Shown here: positions 1 to 8,900 of the stretch, piece by piece
Position numbering within the stretch: the stretch's first letter is position 1
Layout of the letters: each line of letters starts with the position of its first letter
Assembly: GCF_003594885.1 (NCBI RefSeq)
Contig: NZ_QZEZ01000001.1
Coordinates: 1,053,685-1,117,684, forward strand
Reading direction: 5' to 3'
Length of the DNA: 64,000 bases
Origin: Vallicoccus soli
GTDB taxonomy: Bacteria > Actinomycetota > Actinomycetes > Motilibacterales > Motilibacteraceae
Program-made: the position numbers and the translations under genes
Notes under the pieces: model-generated
The model's input: only the letters and a program-made list of their open reading frames with translations
What the model was told of the DNA's origin: nothing
Databases searched by the model: none

Positions 1-1
1 G

Positions 2-463
2 ACCGCCCGGTCGCACGACCCGCGGGTCATCGTGGAGCAGGGCATCGCCGGGCGCGAGGTGGAGTGCGGCGTGCTCGACGCCCCCGGCGGGGAGCGCCCG
101 CGGGCCAGCGCGCTCGCCGAGGTGCGGGTCACCGGCGACCACGCGTTCTACGACTTCACGGCGAAGTACCTCGACGGCTCCGCCGAGTGCGACGTGCCCG
201 CGGACCTGCCCGGCGAGGTCGCGGACCGGGTGCGCGACCTCGCGGTCACCGCGTTCGAGGCGATGGGCTGCGAGGGGCTCGCCCGCGTCGACTTCTTCGT
301 GCTCGACGACGGCGGCGTGCTCGTCAACGAGGTCAACACCATGCCGGGCTTCACGCCGACCTCGATGTTTCCCCGGATGTGGGCGGCGAGCGGGGTGGAC
401 TACCCCGAGCTCGTCGGGCTGCTGCTCGAGGACGCGCTGCGGCGGGGGACCGGGCTGCGCTGA
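2..463 (+). CDS. ddl: D-alanine--D-alanine ligase, C-terminal part (5' end outside window)
   Basis: Joins two D-alanines using ATP for peptidoglycan precursor synthesis in the cytoplasm. Only the last 153 residues are present, in an open frame running in from the left edge; the full enzyme is usually about 350 residues. Visible are the ATP-grasp C-terminal elements: a [15 protein letters not shown] strand, [10 protein letters not shown], and the metal/phosphate-binding end [20 protein letters not shown]. The stop codon is followed by the convergent DUF3515 gene, as in other actinobacteria. The family call is secure; the start cannot be seen. Confidence 0.93.
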   Translation, partial: TARSHDPRVIVEQGIAGREVECGVLDAPGGERPRASALAEVRVTGDHAFYDFTAKYLDGSAECDVPADLPGEVADRVRDLAVTAFEAMGCEGLARVDFFVLDDGGVLVNEVNTMPGFTPTSMFPRMWAASGVDYPELVGLLLEDALRRGTGLR

Positions 464-515
464 CGCCCCGCGCCGCCGGGCTGCGACCCGTCGGGGCCCG
501 CCCCCCCGGGCAGCC

Positions 516-1115
516 TCAGCCGCCGGACGGGCCGACGCACTCGATGCCGGTGCGCGGCACCGGGGCGACGTGCCCGGCGAGCGGCACGAGCACCTCCGCC
601 TCCGGGGCGTGCTCCGGGGGCACGACGACCTCGACGACCGGGTCGCGGCCGTAGGTCCGGAACGCGAAGCCGAACGGCGCCGGCCCCGCCGCGTCGGCCC
701 CGTGCCCCGTGTGGCCGCCCGCGTGGCCCTCCCCGGCGTCCTCGCCGCGGCGCAGGAACGCCCAGTCGACCCCGTCGACGGCGACGCACTGCACCGTCAC
801 CGGGTCCGGGGGAGCGGCGCCGCAGCGCAGCACGATGGCCGGGTCGCCCCAGGCGGCGGTCGTGCCGTCGTCGGGCTCCACCTCGCGCCGCGCGGCCCCG
901 TCGAGCTCCGCGGGCAGGCCGGCGACGAGGTCGCGGCACGCGGCGAGGGCCTCGCCCCGGGGCGCGGCGCTGTCGACCCGCGCCGGCCCCGGCGGACGCA
1001 GCAGCAGCACCACGGGCAGCGTCACCGCGGTGGCCGCGGCGGCCGCGGCGACGAGCGTCCACCGCCCCCGGCGCGCGGGGGCGCCGGGGGCCGCGGGCTC
1101 CTGGAGCTGGGTCAG
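516..1115 (-). CDS. DUF3515 family membrane-anchored protein
   Basis: Function unknown. About 199 residues: a short N-terminus, one hydrophobic segment (roughly residues 20-42, Ala/Val/Leu-rich) and an extracytoplasmic domain with three cysteines, as in actinobacterial DUF3515 proteins that sit between ddl and thiL. Oddity: a His/Gly-rich loop (GEGHAGGHTGHGAD) near residue 140. No ATG, GTG or TTG lies at a sensible place. I chose a CTG at 1115 because it gives a CTGA overlap with the stop of the upstream Lrp-like gene, implying translational coupling. The start is therefore an inference; the body of the gene is clear from conserved context and coding bias. Confidence 0.75.
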   Translation of the reverse strand: MTQLQEPAAPGAPARRGRWTLVAAAAAATAVTLPVVLLLRPPGPARVDSAAPRGEALAACRDLVAGLPAELDGAARREVEPDDGTTAAWGDPAIVLRCGAAPPDPVTVQCVAVDGVDWAFLRRGEDAGEGHAGGHTGHGADAAGPAPFGFAFRTYGRDPVVEVVVPPEHAPEAEVLVPLAGHVAPVPRTGIECVGPSGG

Positions 1116-1348
1116 AGGTGCACCACCGGGCAGGTCAGCGTGCGGGTGATGCCCTCCACGCCCTGGACCCGGGCCACGACGAGCTTGCCGAGCTCGTCGA
1201 CGCTGCGCGCCTCGGCCCGGACGATGACGTCGTACGGCCCGGTGACGTCCTCGGCCAGCGTGACGCCGGTGATGCCGGCGATCTCGCCGGCGACGGCCGC
1301 GGCCTTGCCGACCTCGGTCTGGATGAGGATGTAGGCCTGGACGACCAC
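1112..1348 (-). CDS. Lrp/AsnC ligand-binding (RAM) domain protein without HTH
   Basis: 78 residues that correspond only to the C-terminal effector-binding RAM domain of Lrp/AsnC regulators; there is no DNA-binding helix-turn-helix. The GTG start reads VVQAYILIQTEVGKA and the body shows GVTLAEDVTGPYDVIVRAEA, typical of stand-alone SARD/RAM proteins encoded beside thiL in actinobacteria. Such proteins form oligomers that bind amino acids and may modulate full-length Lrp partners; no direct role is shown here. The stop overlaps the proposed start of the DUF3515 gene by four bases, suggesting a two-gene operon. Confidence 0.88.
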   Translation of the reverse strand: MVVQAYILIQTEVGKAAAVAGEIAGITGVTLAEDVTGPYDVIVRAEARSVDELGKLVVARVQGVEGITRTLTCPVVHL

Positions 1349-1467
1349 GGGAGCACCTCTGCGCGCGAACGGGGGGCCAGCACCTGGCGCGCCCTCGCGC
1401 TGGCATCCTTCCGGTCGCCGACCCTACCGCCTCCGCGCGGTCCCCCCACGACAGGAGCACCCACCGC

Positions 1468-2445
1468 ATGCAGCCCCCCTCCACCGGCGGCGACGGCACC
1501 GTCGCCGGCCTCGGCGAGCGCGCGCTCGTCGCGGCCGTCACGGCGCGCTACCCCCAGGGGGAGGGGGTCCTCGTCGGGCCCGGCGACGACGCCGCCGTCG
1601 TCGCCGCCCCCGACGCGCGCGTGGTCGTCACCACCGACGTGCTCGTCGAGGGCGTGCACTTCCGCCGCGACTGGTCCCCGGCGCACGACGTGGGCCGCAA
1701 GGCCGCGGCGCAGAGCCTGGCCGACGTCGCGGCCATGGGCGCGGTGACCACCTCGCTCGTCGTCGGCCTCGCCGCCCCGGCGGACCTGCCGGCGTCGTGG
1801 GCCCTCGAGCTCGCCGACGGCCTGCGCGAGGAGAGCGCGCTCGTCGGGGCGTCGGTCGTGGGCGGGGACGTCGTGTCCTCGCCCGTGCTCACCGTCGCGG
1901 TCACCGCGCTCGGCGACCTGCAGGGCCGCGCCCCGCTGACCCGTACGGGCGCCCGCCCCGGCGACGTCGTCGCCGTCGCCGGGCGCCTGGGCTGGTCCGC
2001 GGCGGGCCTCGCGGTCCTGCGCCGCGGCTTCCGCTCGCCGCGCGCGCTCGTGCAGGCCCACCGGTGCCCGGAGCCCCCGTACGCCGCCGGGCCGCTCGCC
2101 GCCGCCCTCGGCGCGACGAGCCTGGTCGACGTCAGCGACGGGCTCGTCCTGGACCTCGGGCACGTCGCCCGCGGCTCGGGGGTGGACCTGCTGCTGCGCC
2201 GCGACGCCCTCGAGGTGCCCGGCCCGGTCCGCGACGCGGCGGCCGCGCTGGGGGCGGACCCGTACGCCTGGCTGCTCGCCGGCGGGGAGGACCACGCCCT
2301 GGCCGGGACCTTCCCGGCCGGCGCGGAGCTCGGCGCCGCCTGGACCGTGCTCGGCGAGGCCGCTGCGGCGGGGGAGGGCGGCCCGCGGGTGCTCGTCGAC
2401 GGCGCGCCCTGGGAGGGCGAGGCCGGGTACGACCACTTCGGCTAG
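1468..2445 (+). CDS. thiL: Thiamine-monophosphate kinase
   Basis: Phosphorylates thiamine monophosphate to the coenzyme thiamine diphosphate with ATP; cytoplasmic. The 325 residues match the family length. The N-terminal Mg/ATP region has GPGDDAAVV (about residue 32), TTDVLVEGVHF and the helix GRKAAAQSLADVAAMGA; the second half carries DVSDGLVLDLGHVA. The ATG start at 1468 follows ACAGGAG at a good distance. The gene is divergent from the Lrp-like gene and convergent with rpmB, sharing a strong bidirectional hairpin downstream. Confidence 0.96.
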   Translation: MQPPSTGGDGTVAGLGERALVAAVTARYPQGEGVLVGPGDDAAVVAAPDARVVVTTDVLVEGVHFRRDWSPAHDVGRKAAAQSLADVAAMGAVTTSLVVGLAAPADLPASWALELADGLREESALVGASVVGGDVVSSPVLTVAVTALGDLQGRAPLTRTGARPGDVVAVAGRLGWSAAGLAVLRRGFRSPRALVQAHRCPEPPYAAGPLAAALGATSLVDVSDGLVLDLGHVARGSGVDLLLRRDALEVPGPVRDAAAALGADPYAWLLAGGEDHALAGTFPAGAELGAAWTVLGEAAAAGEGGPRVLVDGAPWEGEAGYDHFG

Positions 2446-2476
2446 CGGCGGCGCGGGCGCCACTCGCGGCCCCCGC

Positions 2477-2522
2477 GCACGACGGAGGGCCGGCCCCCTG
2501 CGGGACCGGCCCTCCGTCGTGC
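2477..2522. terminator. Bidirectional hairpin terminator between thiL and rpmB
   Basis: Perfect 17-bp inverted repeat GCACGACGGAGGGCCGG / CCGGCCCTCCGTCGTGC with a 12-base loop, placed between the two convergent stops (2445 and 2540). No U tract follows on either strand, as is common for actinobacterial terminators. Confidence 0.85.
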
Positions 2523-2539
2523 TCCGTGCGGGCGCTGCG

Positions 2540-2725
2540 TCAGCGCGAGACCTTGCCCGCCTTGATGCAGGAGGTGCAGACGTTGAGGCGCTTCGGCGTG
2601 CGACCGACCAGCGCGCGCACCGTCTGGATGTTCGGGTTCCAGCGGCGGCGGGTGCGGCGGTGCGAGTGCGACACGTTGTTGCCGAAGCCCGGGCCCTTGC
2701 CGCAGACGTCGCAGGTGGCAGCCAC
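2540..2725 (-). CDS. rpmB: 50S ribosomal protein L28
   Basis: 61-residue ribosomal protein of the large subunit. From the GTG start at 2725 it reads [20 protein letters not shown] and ends [12 protein letters not shown]. Two CxxC pairs (CDVC and CTSC) mark this as the zinc-binding (C+) form. A longer open frame runs upstream but the known N-terminus fixes the start. A possible promoter for it, TTGGCG (2823-2818) and TATCCT (2798-2793) on the minus strand, lies in the 180-base gap shared with the divergent DAK2 gene. Confidence 0.96.
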   Translation of the reverse strand: MAATCDVCGKGPGFGNNVSHSHRRTRRRWNPNIQTVRALVGRTPKRLNVCTSCIKAGKVSR

Positions 2726-2792
2726 GGGAGAACTCCTAGCGGGGTGGTCGGGAAGGTCGTCGGGCCCGGGGTCGTCCCCGGGCAACCTGGCG

Positions 2793-2823
2793 AGGATAGC
2801 CGACCGCGCGCACCCGGCGCCAA
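2793..2823 (-). promoter_or_regulatory. Candidate promoter for rpmB
   Basis: On the minus strand TTGGCG and TATCCT are separated by 19 bases, with the TATCCT about 67 bases upstream of the rpmB GTG. The -10 fits the TANNNT pattern; the -35 is weak and the spacing is long, so this is tentative. Confidence 0.4.
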
Positions 2824-2906
2824 CCTGCCCGGCGGGCCCCGCCGGGACTAGGCTCCCCGCCCGTCCGGCGGGCCCGTCCGCCGGCCCTGCCGGGAGGGGG
2901 CGAGCC

Positions 2907-4496
2907 GTGGCCGCCGTCCTGGAGCGCCTCGACGCGCGGGCCGCGCGCGCCTGGCTGGCCGAGGCGCGCGCCGCCCTCGCCCGCGAGCGCACCGGCATCG
3001 ACGGGCTCAACGTCTACCCGGTCCCGGACGCCGACACCGGCACCAACCTGCACCTCACCCTCGACGCGGGGGCGCGCGCGGTCGCGGCGCTGCCCGAGGA
3101 CGCCGGGCTGCGGGCGGTGCTGCGCGCCCTCGCCGACGGCGCGCTGCGCGGTGCCCGCGGCAGCTCCGGCGCCATCCTCGCCCAGCTGCTGCGCGGGCTC
3201 GTGCCGGAGGCGGCACCGGCGGGCCCCGGGCACCGGCGCCAGGACGGGGAGGCGGCGGCGCTCGCCCGGGCGCTCGCCCGCGGCGCCGCCGCGGCCCGCC
3301 GGGCGGTGGCGCGGCCGGTCGAGGGCACGATGCTCACCGTCGCCCGCGCCGCGGGGGAGGCCGCGGAGGCGTCCGCCCGGCGCGCCGGCGCCGACCTGCC
3401 CGCGGTGGCGCGCGCCGCGGCCGGGGCCGCGCGCGAGGCGCTGCACGCCACCCCGCGCCAGCTCGAGGCCCTGCGCCGGGCCGGGGTCGTCGACGCCGGG
3501 GGCCGCGGCCTCACCGTCCTGTACGACGCCCTCGCGGCCGTCGTCGGCGGGGCCGCGGCGCTGCCGGCGCTGCCCCCGGCCGCGCCGGCGCGACCGGGCG
3601 CGACCGGGGCCCGCGACGCCGAGGACCCGGGGACGGGCGGGCCGCGGGCCGAGCTGACGTACCTCCTCGACGTGCCGCCGCGCGCGCCGCGCCCCGGCGC
3701 CCCGCGCGCCGCCGAGGCGCAGGACGGCCCCGCCGCGCTCGCCGGGGAGCTGGCCGCGCTGGGCGACGACGTGGTCGTCGGCGGCGGCAGGGGTGACGGC
3801 GACGACGGTGCGGGCACGTGGGCCGTGCACGTGCACGTCGCCCCGCAGGCGGTCGCCGCCGCGCTCGCCGCCGGCGCGGCGCGGGGCAGGGTCCACGCCG
3901 CCCGGCTCGAGCCGCTGGGCCCGGGGACGCTCCTCGTCCTCGTCGCCGAGGGCGAGGGCCTCGCCGCGCTCGCCGCGGGGGCCGGGGCCGCCGCGGTGCC
4001 GCCCGGCGCCCTGGCCGGCGCCGCGCACGGCGCGCTGCTGCTGCCGGCCGACGGCGCGGCCCTGCGGGCGGCCCGCGCGGCGGCCGCCGCGGACGGCGGC
4101 GCCGTGGTGCCCTGTGCGGCGGCACCGGCGGCGGTGGCCGCGCTCGCCGTCCACGACCCCGCGCTCGCGCCGGCCCGGGCGCTCGACGTGCTCGGGGCCG
4201 CGGCGCGCGCGGCGCGGTGCGGAGCCGTCCGCGCCGAGCGCGACGGCTGGCGGGCGGTCGCCGACGGCGCCGCCGTCGCGGCCGGGCGGGCCACGCACCC
4301 CGTCGACGCCGTGCTCGCCCTCGTGGACGCGCTGGCGCACGGCGGCGCCGAGCTCGTCACGCTCGTCGCGGGCCGCGGCGGCGCCGACGTCGCCCGGCGC
4401 GCGGCCGCGCTCGTGGCCCGGCGGCGCCCCCCGCTCGAGGTCGCGGTGCACCTCGGCGGGCAGCCCGGCGAGCTCGTCGCGGTCGGGGTGGAGTAG
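2907..4496 (+). CDS. DAK2 (DhaL) domain protein, FakA/YloV-like
   Basis: 529 residues. The N-terminal DhaL domain has the nucleotide-site signature [21 protein letters not shown] (first Asp cluster near residue 37) and [21 protein letters not shown] Gly-rich central linker and a C-terminal DegV/DAK1-like half follow. In Firmicutes, FakA/YloV proteins are the ATP-binding subunit of fatty acid kinase, which needs a FakB (DegV) partner; no such partner is nearby, so the substrate here is inferred only. The GTG at 2907 is preceded by GGGAGGGGG. The neighbours rpmB and recG are the conserved ones. A TAGGCT at 2849-2854 could be its -10. The C-terminal half is exceptionally alanine-rich. Confidence 0.88.
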   Translation: MAAVLERLDARAARAWLAEARAALARERTGIDGLNVYPVPDADTGTNLHLTLDAGARAVAALPEDAGLRAVLRALADGALRGARGSSGAILAQLLRGLVPEAAPAGPGHRRQDGEAAALARALARGAAAARRAVARPVEGTMLTVARAAGEAAEASARRAGADLPAVARAAAGAAREALHATPRQLEALRRAGVVDAGGRGLTVLYDALAAVVGGAAALPALPPAAPARPGATGARDAEDPGTGGPRAELTYLLDVPPRAPRPGAPRAAEAQDGPAALAGELAALGDDVVVGGGRGDGDDGAGTWAVHVHVAPQAVAAALAAGAARGRVHAARLEPLGPGTLLVLVAEGEGLAALAAGAGAAAVPPGALAGAAHGALLLPADGAALRAARAAAAADGGAVVPCAAAPAAVAALAVHDPALAPARALDVLGAAARAARCGAVRAERDGWRAVADGAAVAAGRATHPVDAVLALVDALAHGGAELVTLVAGRGGADVARRAAALVARRRPPLEVAVHLGGQPGELVAVGVE

Positions 4497-4569
4497 CGCG
4501 AGGGCGAGCGCCCGCGGGTCCCGCGCGCCGAGTGGCGCGCGCGGCGCGGGGTGACGTAGGACTACGACC

Positions 4570-6849
4570 GTGGCGACGGCAGGCGGCGACGGCTCCCTCG
4601 ACCTGCGCACGCCCCTCGCGCGCGTCCTCGGCCCCCGCACGGCCACCGCCCTCGAGGAGGGGCTCGGCCTGCGCACCGTCGACGACCTCCTGCACCACTA
4701 CCCCCGGCGCTACGACGAGCGGGGCCGGCTCACCGACCTGCGCGGGGTGGAGACCGGCGAGCAGGTGACGGTGCAGGCGGTGGTGCGCCGCACCCGGGTG
4801 CAGCGCATGACCAAGCGGCGCGGCACCCTGCTCGAGGTCGTCGTCGGCGACGCCGCCGGCGGGACGCTGCGGCTGACGTACTTCAACCAGCACTGGCGCG
4901 AGCGCGAGCTCGCCGTGGGGCGCGAGGGGCTCTTCGCGGGCAAGGTCACGACCTTCCGCGGCGAGCGCGAGCTGTCCCACCCGAGCTACCTGCTGCTCGA
5001 CGCCGAGGACCCGGACGGGCAGGCGCGGGCGCAGGCCGACGCCTGGGCCCGCGGGCTGCTGCCCATCTACCCCGCGTCGGAGAAGGTCTCCACCTGGCAG
5101 GTGCAGAAGGCGGTGGCCGTCGTCCTCGACGTGCTCGGGCCGGTCCCCGACCCGGTGCCCGTGGACGTCCGGGTGCGCCAGGGCGTCGGCGACCTCGGCG
5201 ACGCCCTGCGCCGGATCCACCAGCCGCGCAGCGTGGCCGAGCGCGGCGCGGCCGAGCGCCGGCTGCGCTTCGACGAGGCCCTCGTCCTGCAGCTGGCCCT
5301 GGCCCGGCGCCGCGCCGCCCAGCGGGCGCTGCCCGCGACCCCCCGGCGGGGGCGCACCGACGGCGTGCTGGCCGCCTTCGACGCCCGGCTGCCGTTCGCG
5401 CTGACCGAGGGCCAGCGGTCCGTCGGCGCCGAGGTCGAGCACGACCTCGCGCAGGAGCAGCCCATGCACCGGCTGCTGCAGGGCGAGGTGGGCTCCGGCA
5501 AGACCGTGGTGGCGCTGCGGGCCATGCTGGCCGTCGTCGACGCGGGGGGCCAGGCCGCGCTGCTGGCGCCCACCGAGGTCCTCGCCCAGCAGCACCACCG
5601 CTCGATCAGCGCGATGCTCGGCCCCCTCGCCCAGGGCGGCATGCTCGGCGGGGCGGACGGGGGCACCCGGGTCGCGCTGCTCACCGGCTCGCAGGGCGCC
5701 GCCGAGCGCCGGCGCAACCTGCTCGACGCGGCCTCCGGGGCCGCCGGCATCGTCGTGGGCACCCACGCGCTGCTGCAGGAGCACGTCGACTTCGCCGACC
5801 TCGGCCTCGTCGTCGTCGACGAGCAGCACCGCTTCGGTGTCGAGCAGCGCGACGCCCTGCGCGCCAAGGCGTCCCGGTCCCCGCACGTGCTCGTCATGAC
5901 CGCCACCCCGATCCCGCGCACCGTCGCGATGACGGTGTTCGGCGACCTCGACGTCTCCACGCTCAGCGAGCTGCCCCGCGGGCGCTCGCCGATCGCCACG
6001 CACGTGGTGCCCGTGCGGGAGAAGCCGGCGTTCCTCGACCGCGCCTGGCAGCGGGTGCGCGAGGAGGTCGCGGCGGGGCACCGCGCGTACGTCGTGTGCC
6101 CCCGGATCGGCGACGAGCCGGGCGCGGCCCCCGCGCCGCGCCGGCGCGAGGACCCCGCCCGCGACGCCCAGGAGGAGGTCGAGCTGCTGCAGGCCCTCTG
6201 GGACGGCGAGGAGCCCGACGCCCCCGACGAGCGGCGACCCGCCGCGGCGGTGCTCGAGGTCGCGCCGATGCTCGCGGAGGGTCCGCTGCACGGGCTGCGG
6301 GTCGGCGTGCTGCACGGGCGGATGGCCCCGGAGCACAAGGACGAGGCGATGCGCCGGTTCGCCGAGGGCGAGACCGACGTCCTCGTCGCCACGACCGTCG
6401 TGGAGGTCGGCGTCGACGTGCCCGAGGCGACGGCGATGGTGGTCCTCGACGCCGACCGGTTCGGCGTCTCGCAGCTGCACCAGCTGCGCGGGCGGGTCGG
6501 CCGCGGCGCCGGCGCGTCGGTCTGCCTGCTCGTCACCGAGGTCGACGGGGAGAGCCCGGCCGGGGCGCGGCTGCAGGCCGTCGCCGCGACGACCGACGGG
6601 TTCGAGATCGCCCGGGTCGACCTCGAGACCCGCCGCGAGGGCGACGTGCTCGGCGCCTCGCAGTCGGGCCGGCGCTCCAGCCTCAAGCTGCTGCGGGTCC
6701 TGCGCGACGAGGACGTCATCCGCGGGGCCCGCGCCGAGGCGCAGGCGCTCGTCGACGCCGACCCGACCCTGGCGACGTACCCGGGCCTGCACGACAGCGT
6801 CGCCGCCTTCCTCGACGACGAGCGCACCGGCTTCCTCGAGAAGGGCTGA
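4570..6849 (+). CDS. recG: ATP-dependent DNA helicase RecG
   Basis: 759-residue branch-migration helicase that remodels stalled forks and Holliday junctions. An N-terminal wedge/OB domain is followed by helicase motifs: Walker A GEVGSGKT (about residue 308), the LLAPTEVLAQQHH motif, DEQHRFG in place of a classic DEAD box, TATPIPRT, and the C-terminal VEVGVDVP, HQLRGRVGRG and the TRB-like end. An insertion rich in charged residues lies between the helicase halves (about residues 515-570). Starts at GTG 4570, 73 bases after the DAK2 gene; a TGA/GTG one-base gap leads to rsmD. Confidence 0.97.
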   Translation: MATAGGDGSLDLRTPLARVLGPRTATALEEGLGLRTVDDLLHHYPRRYDERGRLTDLRGVETGEQVTVQAVVRRTRVQRMTKRRGTLLEVVVGDAAGGTLRLTYFNQHWRERELAVGREGLFAGKVTTFRGERELSHPSYLLLDAEDPDGQARAQADAWARGLLPIYPASEKVSTWQVQKAVAVVLDVLGPVPDPVPVDVRVRQGVGDLGDALRRIHQPRSVAERGAAERRLRFDEALVLQLALARRRAAQRALPATPRRGRTDGVLAAFDARLPFALTEGQRSVGAEVEHDLAQEQPMHRLLQGEVGSGKTVVALRAMLAVVDAGGQAALLAPTEVLAQQHHRSISAMLGPLAQGGMLGGADGGTRVALLTGSQGAAERRRNLLDAASGAAGIVVGTHALLQEHVDFADLGLVVVDEQHRFGVEQRDALRAKASRSPHVLVMTATPIPRTVAMTVFGDLDVSTLSELPRGRSPIATHVVPVREKPAFLDRAWQRVREEVAAGHRAYVVCPRIGDEPGAAPAPRRREDPARDAQEEVELLQALWDGEEPDAPDERRPAAAVLEVAPMLAEGPLHGLRVGVLHGRMAPEHKDEAMRRFAEGETDVLVATTVVEVGVDVPEATAMVVLDADRFGVSQLHQLRGRVGRGAGASVCLLVTEVDGESPAGARLQAVAATTDGFEIARVDLETRREGDVLGASQSGRRSSLKLLRVLRDEDVIRGARAEAQALVDADPTLATYPGLHDSVAAFLDDERTGFLEKG

Positions 6850-6850
6850 G

Positions 6851-7438
6851 GTGAGCCGCATCGTCGGGGGCGCGGCCGGGGGCCGTCGCCTGGCCGTCCC
6901 GCCGCGCGGCACCCGCCCCACGTCCGACCGGGCCCGCGAGGCGCTCGCCAGCGCCCTCGAGGCGCTGCTCGGCGGCCCCGGCGCCCTCGCCGGCGCGCGC
7001 GTGCTCGACCTGTACGCCGGCTCGGGGGCCCTCGGGCTCGAGGCGCTGAGCCGCGGCGCCGCCGCCGTGGACCTCGTGGAGTCCGACGCCCGCGCCGCGC
7101 GGGTGCTGCGCGCGAACGTCCGCGCCGTCGCGCTGCCCGGGGCGCAGGTCCTCGAGCGCCGGGTCGAGGACGTGCTCGCCGGTCCGCCGCCCGGGCCGCC
7201 GTACGACGCCGTGCTCGCCGACCCGCCGTACGCGCTGGGCGAGGACGCCCTGGCGGCGGTGCTCGCGCGCCTGGCCGACGGGTGGATCGCGCCCGGCGCG
7301 GTGCTCGTCGTGGAGCGCTCCTCGCGCGGCCCCGCGGTGCCGTGGCCGCCGGGCGTGGAGGGGCTGCGCTCGCGGCGCTACGGCGAGGCCGCGCTCTGGT
7401 ACGGTCGCGCGGCCCCGCCCCCGACCGCCCAGCCGTAG
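6851..7438 (+). CDS. rsmD: 16S rRNA (guanine(966)-N2)-methyltransferase
   Basis: 195 residues; transfers a methyl group from SAM to G966 of 16S rRNA. Shows the N-terminal RIVGGAAGGRRL, RPTSDRAREAL, SAM-binding VLDLYAGSGALGLEALSRGA (Rossmann motif I) and the N2-guanine catalytic motif DPPY within VLADPPYALG. GTG 6851 lies one base after the recG stop, so translation is probably coupled. Followed nine bases later by coaD, the usual rsmD-coaD pair. Confidence 0.96.
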   Translation: MSRIVGGAAGGRRLAVPPRGTRPTSDRAREALASALEALLGGPGALAGARVLDLYAGSGALGLEALSRGAAAVDLVESDARAARVLRANVRAVALPGAQVLERRVEDVLAGPPPGPPYDAVLADPPYALGEDALAAVLARLADGWIAPGAVLVVERSSRGPAVPWPPGVEGLRSRRYGEAALWYGRAAPPPTAQP

Positions 7439-7447
7439 GAGGACCCG

Positions 7448-7927
7448 GTGCGTCGGTGCGTGTGCCCCGGCTCGTTCGACCCCGTCACCAACGGGCACCT
7501 CGACGTGGTGCGCCGGGCGGCGGAGCTCTACGACGAGGTGACCGTCGCGGTCCTCGTCAACCGCTCCAAGCAGGGCCTGTTCACCGTCGAGGAGCGCATG
7601 GGGCTGCTGCGTGAGGTGACCGCGGACGTGGGCAACGTCGTCGTCGACTCGTTCCAAGGGCTGCTCGTCGACTTCTGCCGCGCCCGGGGCATCCCCGCCG
7701 TGGTCAAGGGCCTGCGCGCCGTCAGCGACTTCGACTACGAGCTGTCGATGGCGCAGATGAACCTGCGCCTCACCGGGGTCGAGACCCTGTTCCTCGCGAC
7801 CAACCCCGAGTTCTCGTACCTCTCCTCGAGCCTGGTGAAGGAGGTCGCCCGCTGGGGCGGCGACGTCCAGGGGCTCGTGCCGCCGGCGGTGCTCGACGCG
7901 CTGGCCGGCAAGCTCGCCGGGGGCTGA
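7448..7927 (+). CDS. coaD: Phosphopantetheine adenylyltransferase
   Basis: 159 residues; converts 4'-phosphopantetheine and ATP to dephospho-CoA, the fourth step of coenzyme A synthesis. The nucleotidyltransferase signature CPGSFDPVTNGHLDVVRRA is at the N-terminus, and the ISSSxVKE-type motif appears as YLSSSLVKEVARWGGD. The GTG start at 7448 has TAGGAGGAC directly upstream, a near-perfect ribosome binding site overlapping the rsmD stop. Confidence 0.97.
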   Translation: MRRCVCPGSFDPVTNGHLDVVRRAAELYDEVTVAVLVNRSKQGLFTVEERMGLLREVTADVGNVVVDSFQGLLVDFCRARGIPAVVKGLRAVSDFDYELSMAQMNLRLTGVETLFLATNPEFSYLSSSLVKEVARWGGDVQGLVPPAVLDALAGKLAGG

Positions 7928-7960
7928 GCCGCGGGTTCGCGCCGCGGCGGGCCCGTCCGG

Positions 7961-7966
7961 TAGTCT
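7961..7966 (+). promoter_or_regulatory. Candidate -10 element upstream of the DUF177-rpmF-rnc run
   Basis: TAGTCT in the 102-base gap after coaD, 64 bases before the DUF177 start. It matches the actinobacterial TANNNT -10 pattern; no convincing -35 was seen. Confidence 0.35.
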
Positions 7967-8029
7967 CGACGTTCGGCCCGGGCGACCGGGCCGGATCCAT
8001 GTCGTCGCGAGCGAGGGAGCAAGGGGACC

Positions 8030-8593
8030 GTGGACCGCCTCGATCCGCGCGACCCCCTCGTGGTCGACACCCGCGAGCTGGGTCGGCGCGCCGGCTCGAT
8101 GAAGCGCGTGGCGCGCACCGTGCCGGCGCCGGCGCACTTCGGCAACGACGTGCTGCAGGTGCCCGAGGGCGAGGACATCGCCCTCGAGCTGCGCCTCGAG
8201 GCCGTCATGGAGGGGGTCCTCGTCAGCGGCGAGGCCACCGCCCGGGTCACCGGCGAGTGCGTGCGCTGCCTCGACCCCGTCGAGCAGCGCCTCGACGCGG
8301 ACTTCCAGGAGCTCTACGTCTACCCTGACGTGGAGGTCGAGGGGGAGGACCCCGACGACGTCCTGCGGCTGCACGGGGACCTGCTCGACCTCAACCAGGT
8401 GCTGCGGGACGCGGTGGTGCTCGCGCTGCCGCTCCTGCCGCTCTGCCGGGACGACTGCCCGGGCCTCTGCGTCGAGTGCGGCGCGCGGCTCGCGGACGAC
8501 CCGGAGCACGACCACGCCGCCACCGATCCCCGGTGGGCGGCCCTGCACAGCATGTTCGACAGCGCGTCCAGCGCCGACCCCCAGGAGAAGTAG
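8030..8593 (+). CDS. DUF177 family protein (YceD-like)
   Basis: 187 residues, the actinobacterial DUF177/YceD protein encoded directly before rpmF and thought to be tied to ribosome or 23S rRNA biogenesis. Six cysteines stand in two groups, CVRC (about residues 80-83) and [13 protein letters not shown] (about 140-152), suggesting a zinc site. GTG 8030 follows GCAAGGGGA. Two bases separate its stop from rpmF, so the two are probably co-translated. A precise function cannot be read from the sequence. Confidence 0.9.
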   Translation: MDRLDPRDPLVVDTRELGRRAGSMKRVARTVPAPAHFGNDVLQVPEGEDIALELRLEAVMEGVLVSGEATARVTGECVRCLDPVEQRLDADFQELYVYPDVEVEGEDPDDVLRLHGDLLDLNQVLRDAVVLALPLLPLCRDDCPGLCVECGARLADDPEHDHAATDPRWAALHSMFDSASSADPQEK

Positions 8594-8595
8594 CC

Positions 8596-8799
8596 GTGGC
8601 CGTCCCGAAGCGGAAGATGTCGCGCAGCAACACCCGTTCGCGGCGCAGCCAGTGGAAGGCGAAGCTCCCGCAGCTCAACAAGCAGGTCGTCGGCGGGCGC
8701 ACCGTCTGGTCCGTCTCGCACCGCGCGCGCGTGGTCGAGGACGCCAACGGCACGCCGATCCACCTCGAGTACGACGGCCGCCAGGTCCGCGACGCCTGA
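8596..8799 (+). CDS. rpmF: 50S ribosomal protein L32, cysteine-free form
   Basis: 67 residues beginning [20 protein letters not shown], diagnostic for L32. The second half has no cysteine: where zinc-binding L32 carries CxxC pairs, this protein reads [19 protein letters not shown]. It is therefore the zinc-independent (C-) type, although L28 in the same window is the C+ type. The GTG start at 8596 fixes the N-terminus; longer upstream reading is excluded by the conserved start. Confidence 0.96.
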   Translation: MAVPKRKMSRSNTRSRRSQWKAKLPQLNKQVVGGRTVWSVSHRARVVEDANGTPIHLEYDGRQVRDA

Positions 8800-8900
8800 C
8801 GGGCTGGCACCGACCCGGTGACGGTCACCACGACCCGCGCCCGACGCCCCCGGCCCCGCGGCCGGGGGCGTCGCGCTGCGCAGCCCGGCCGGGCGCCCGC

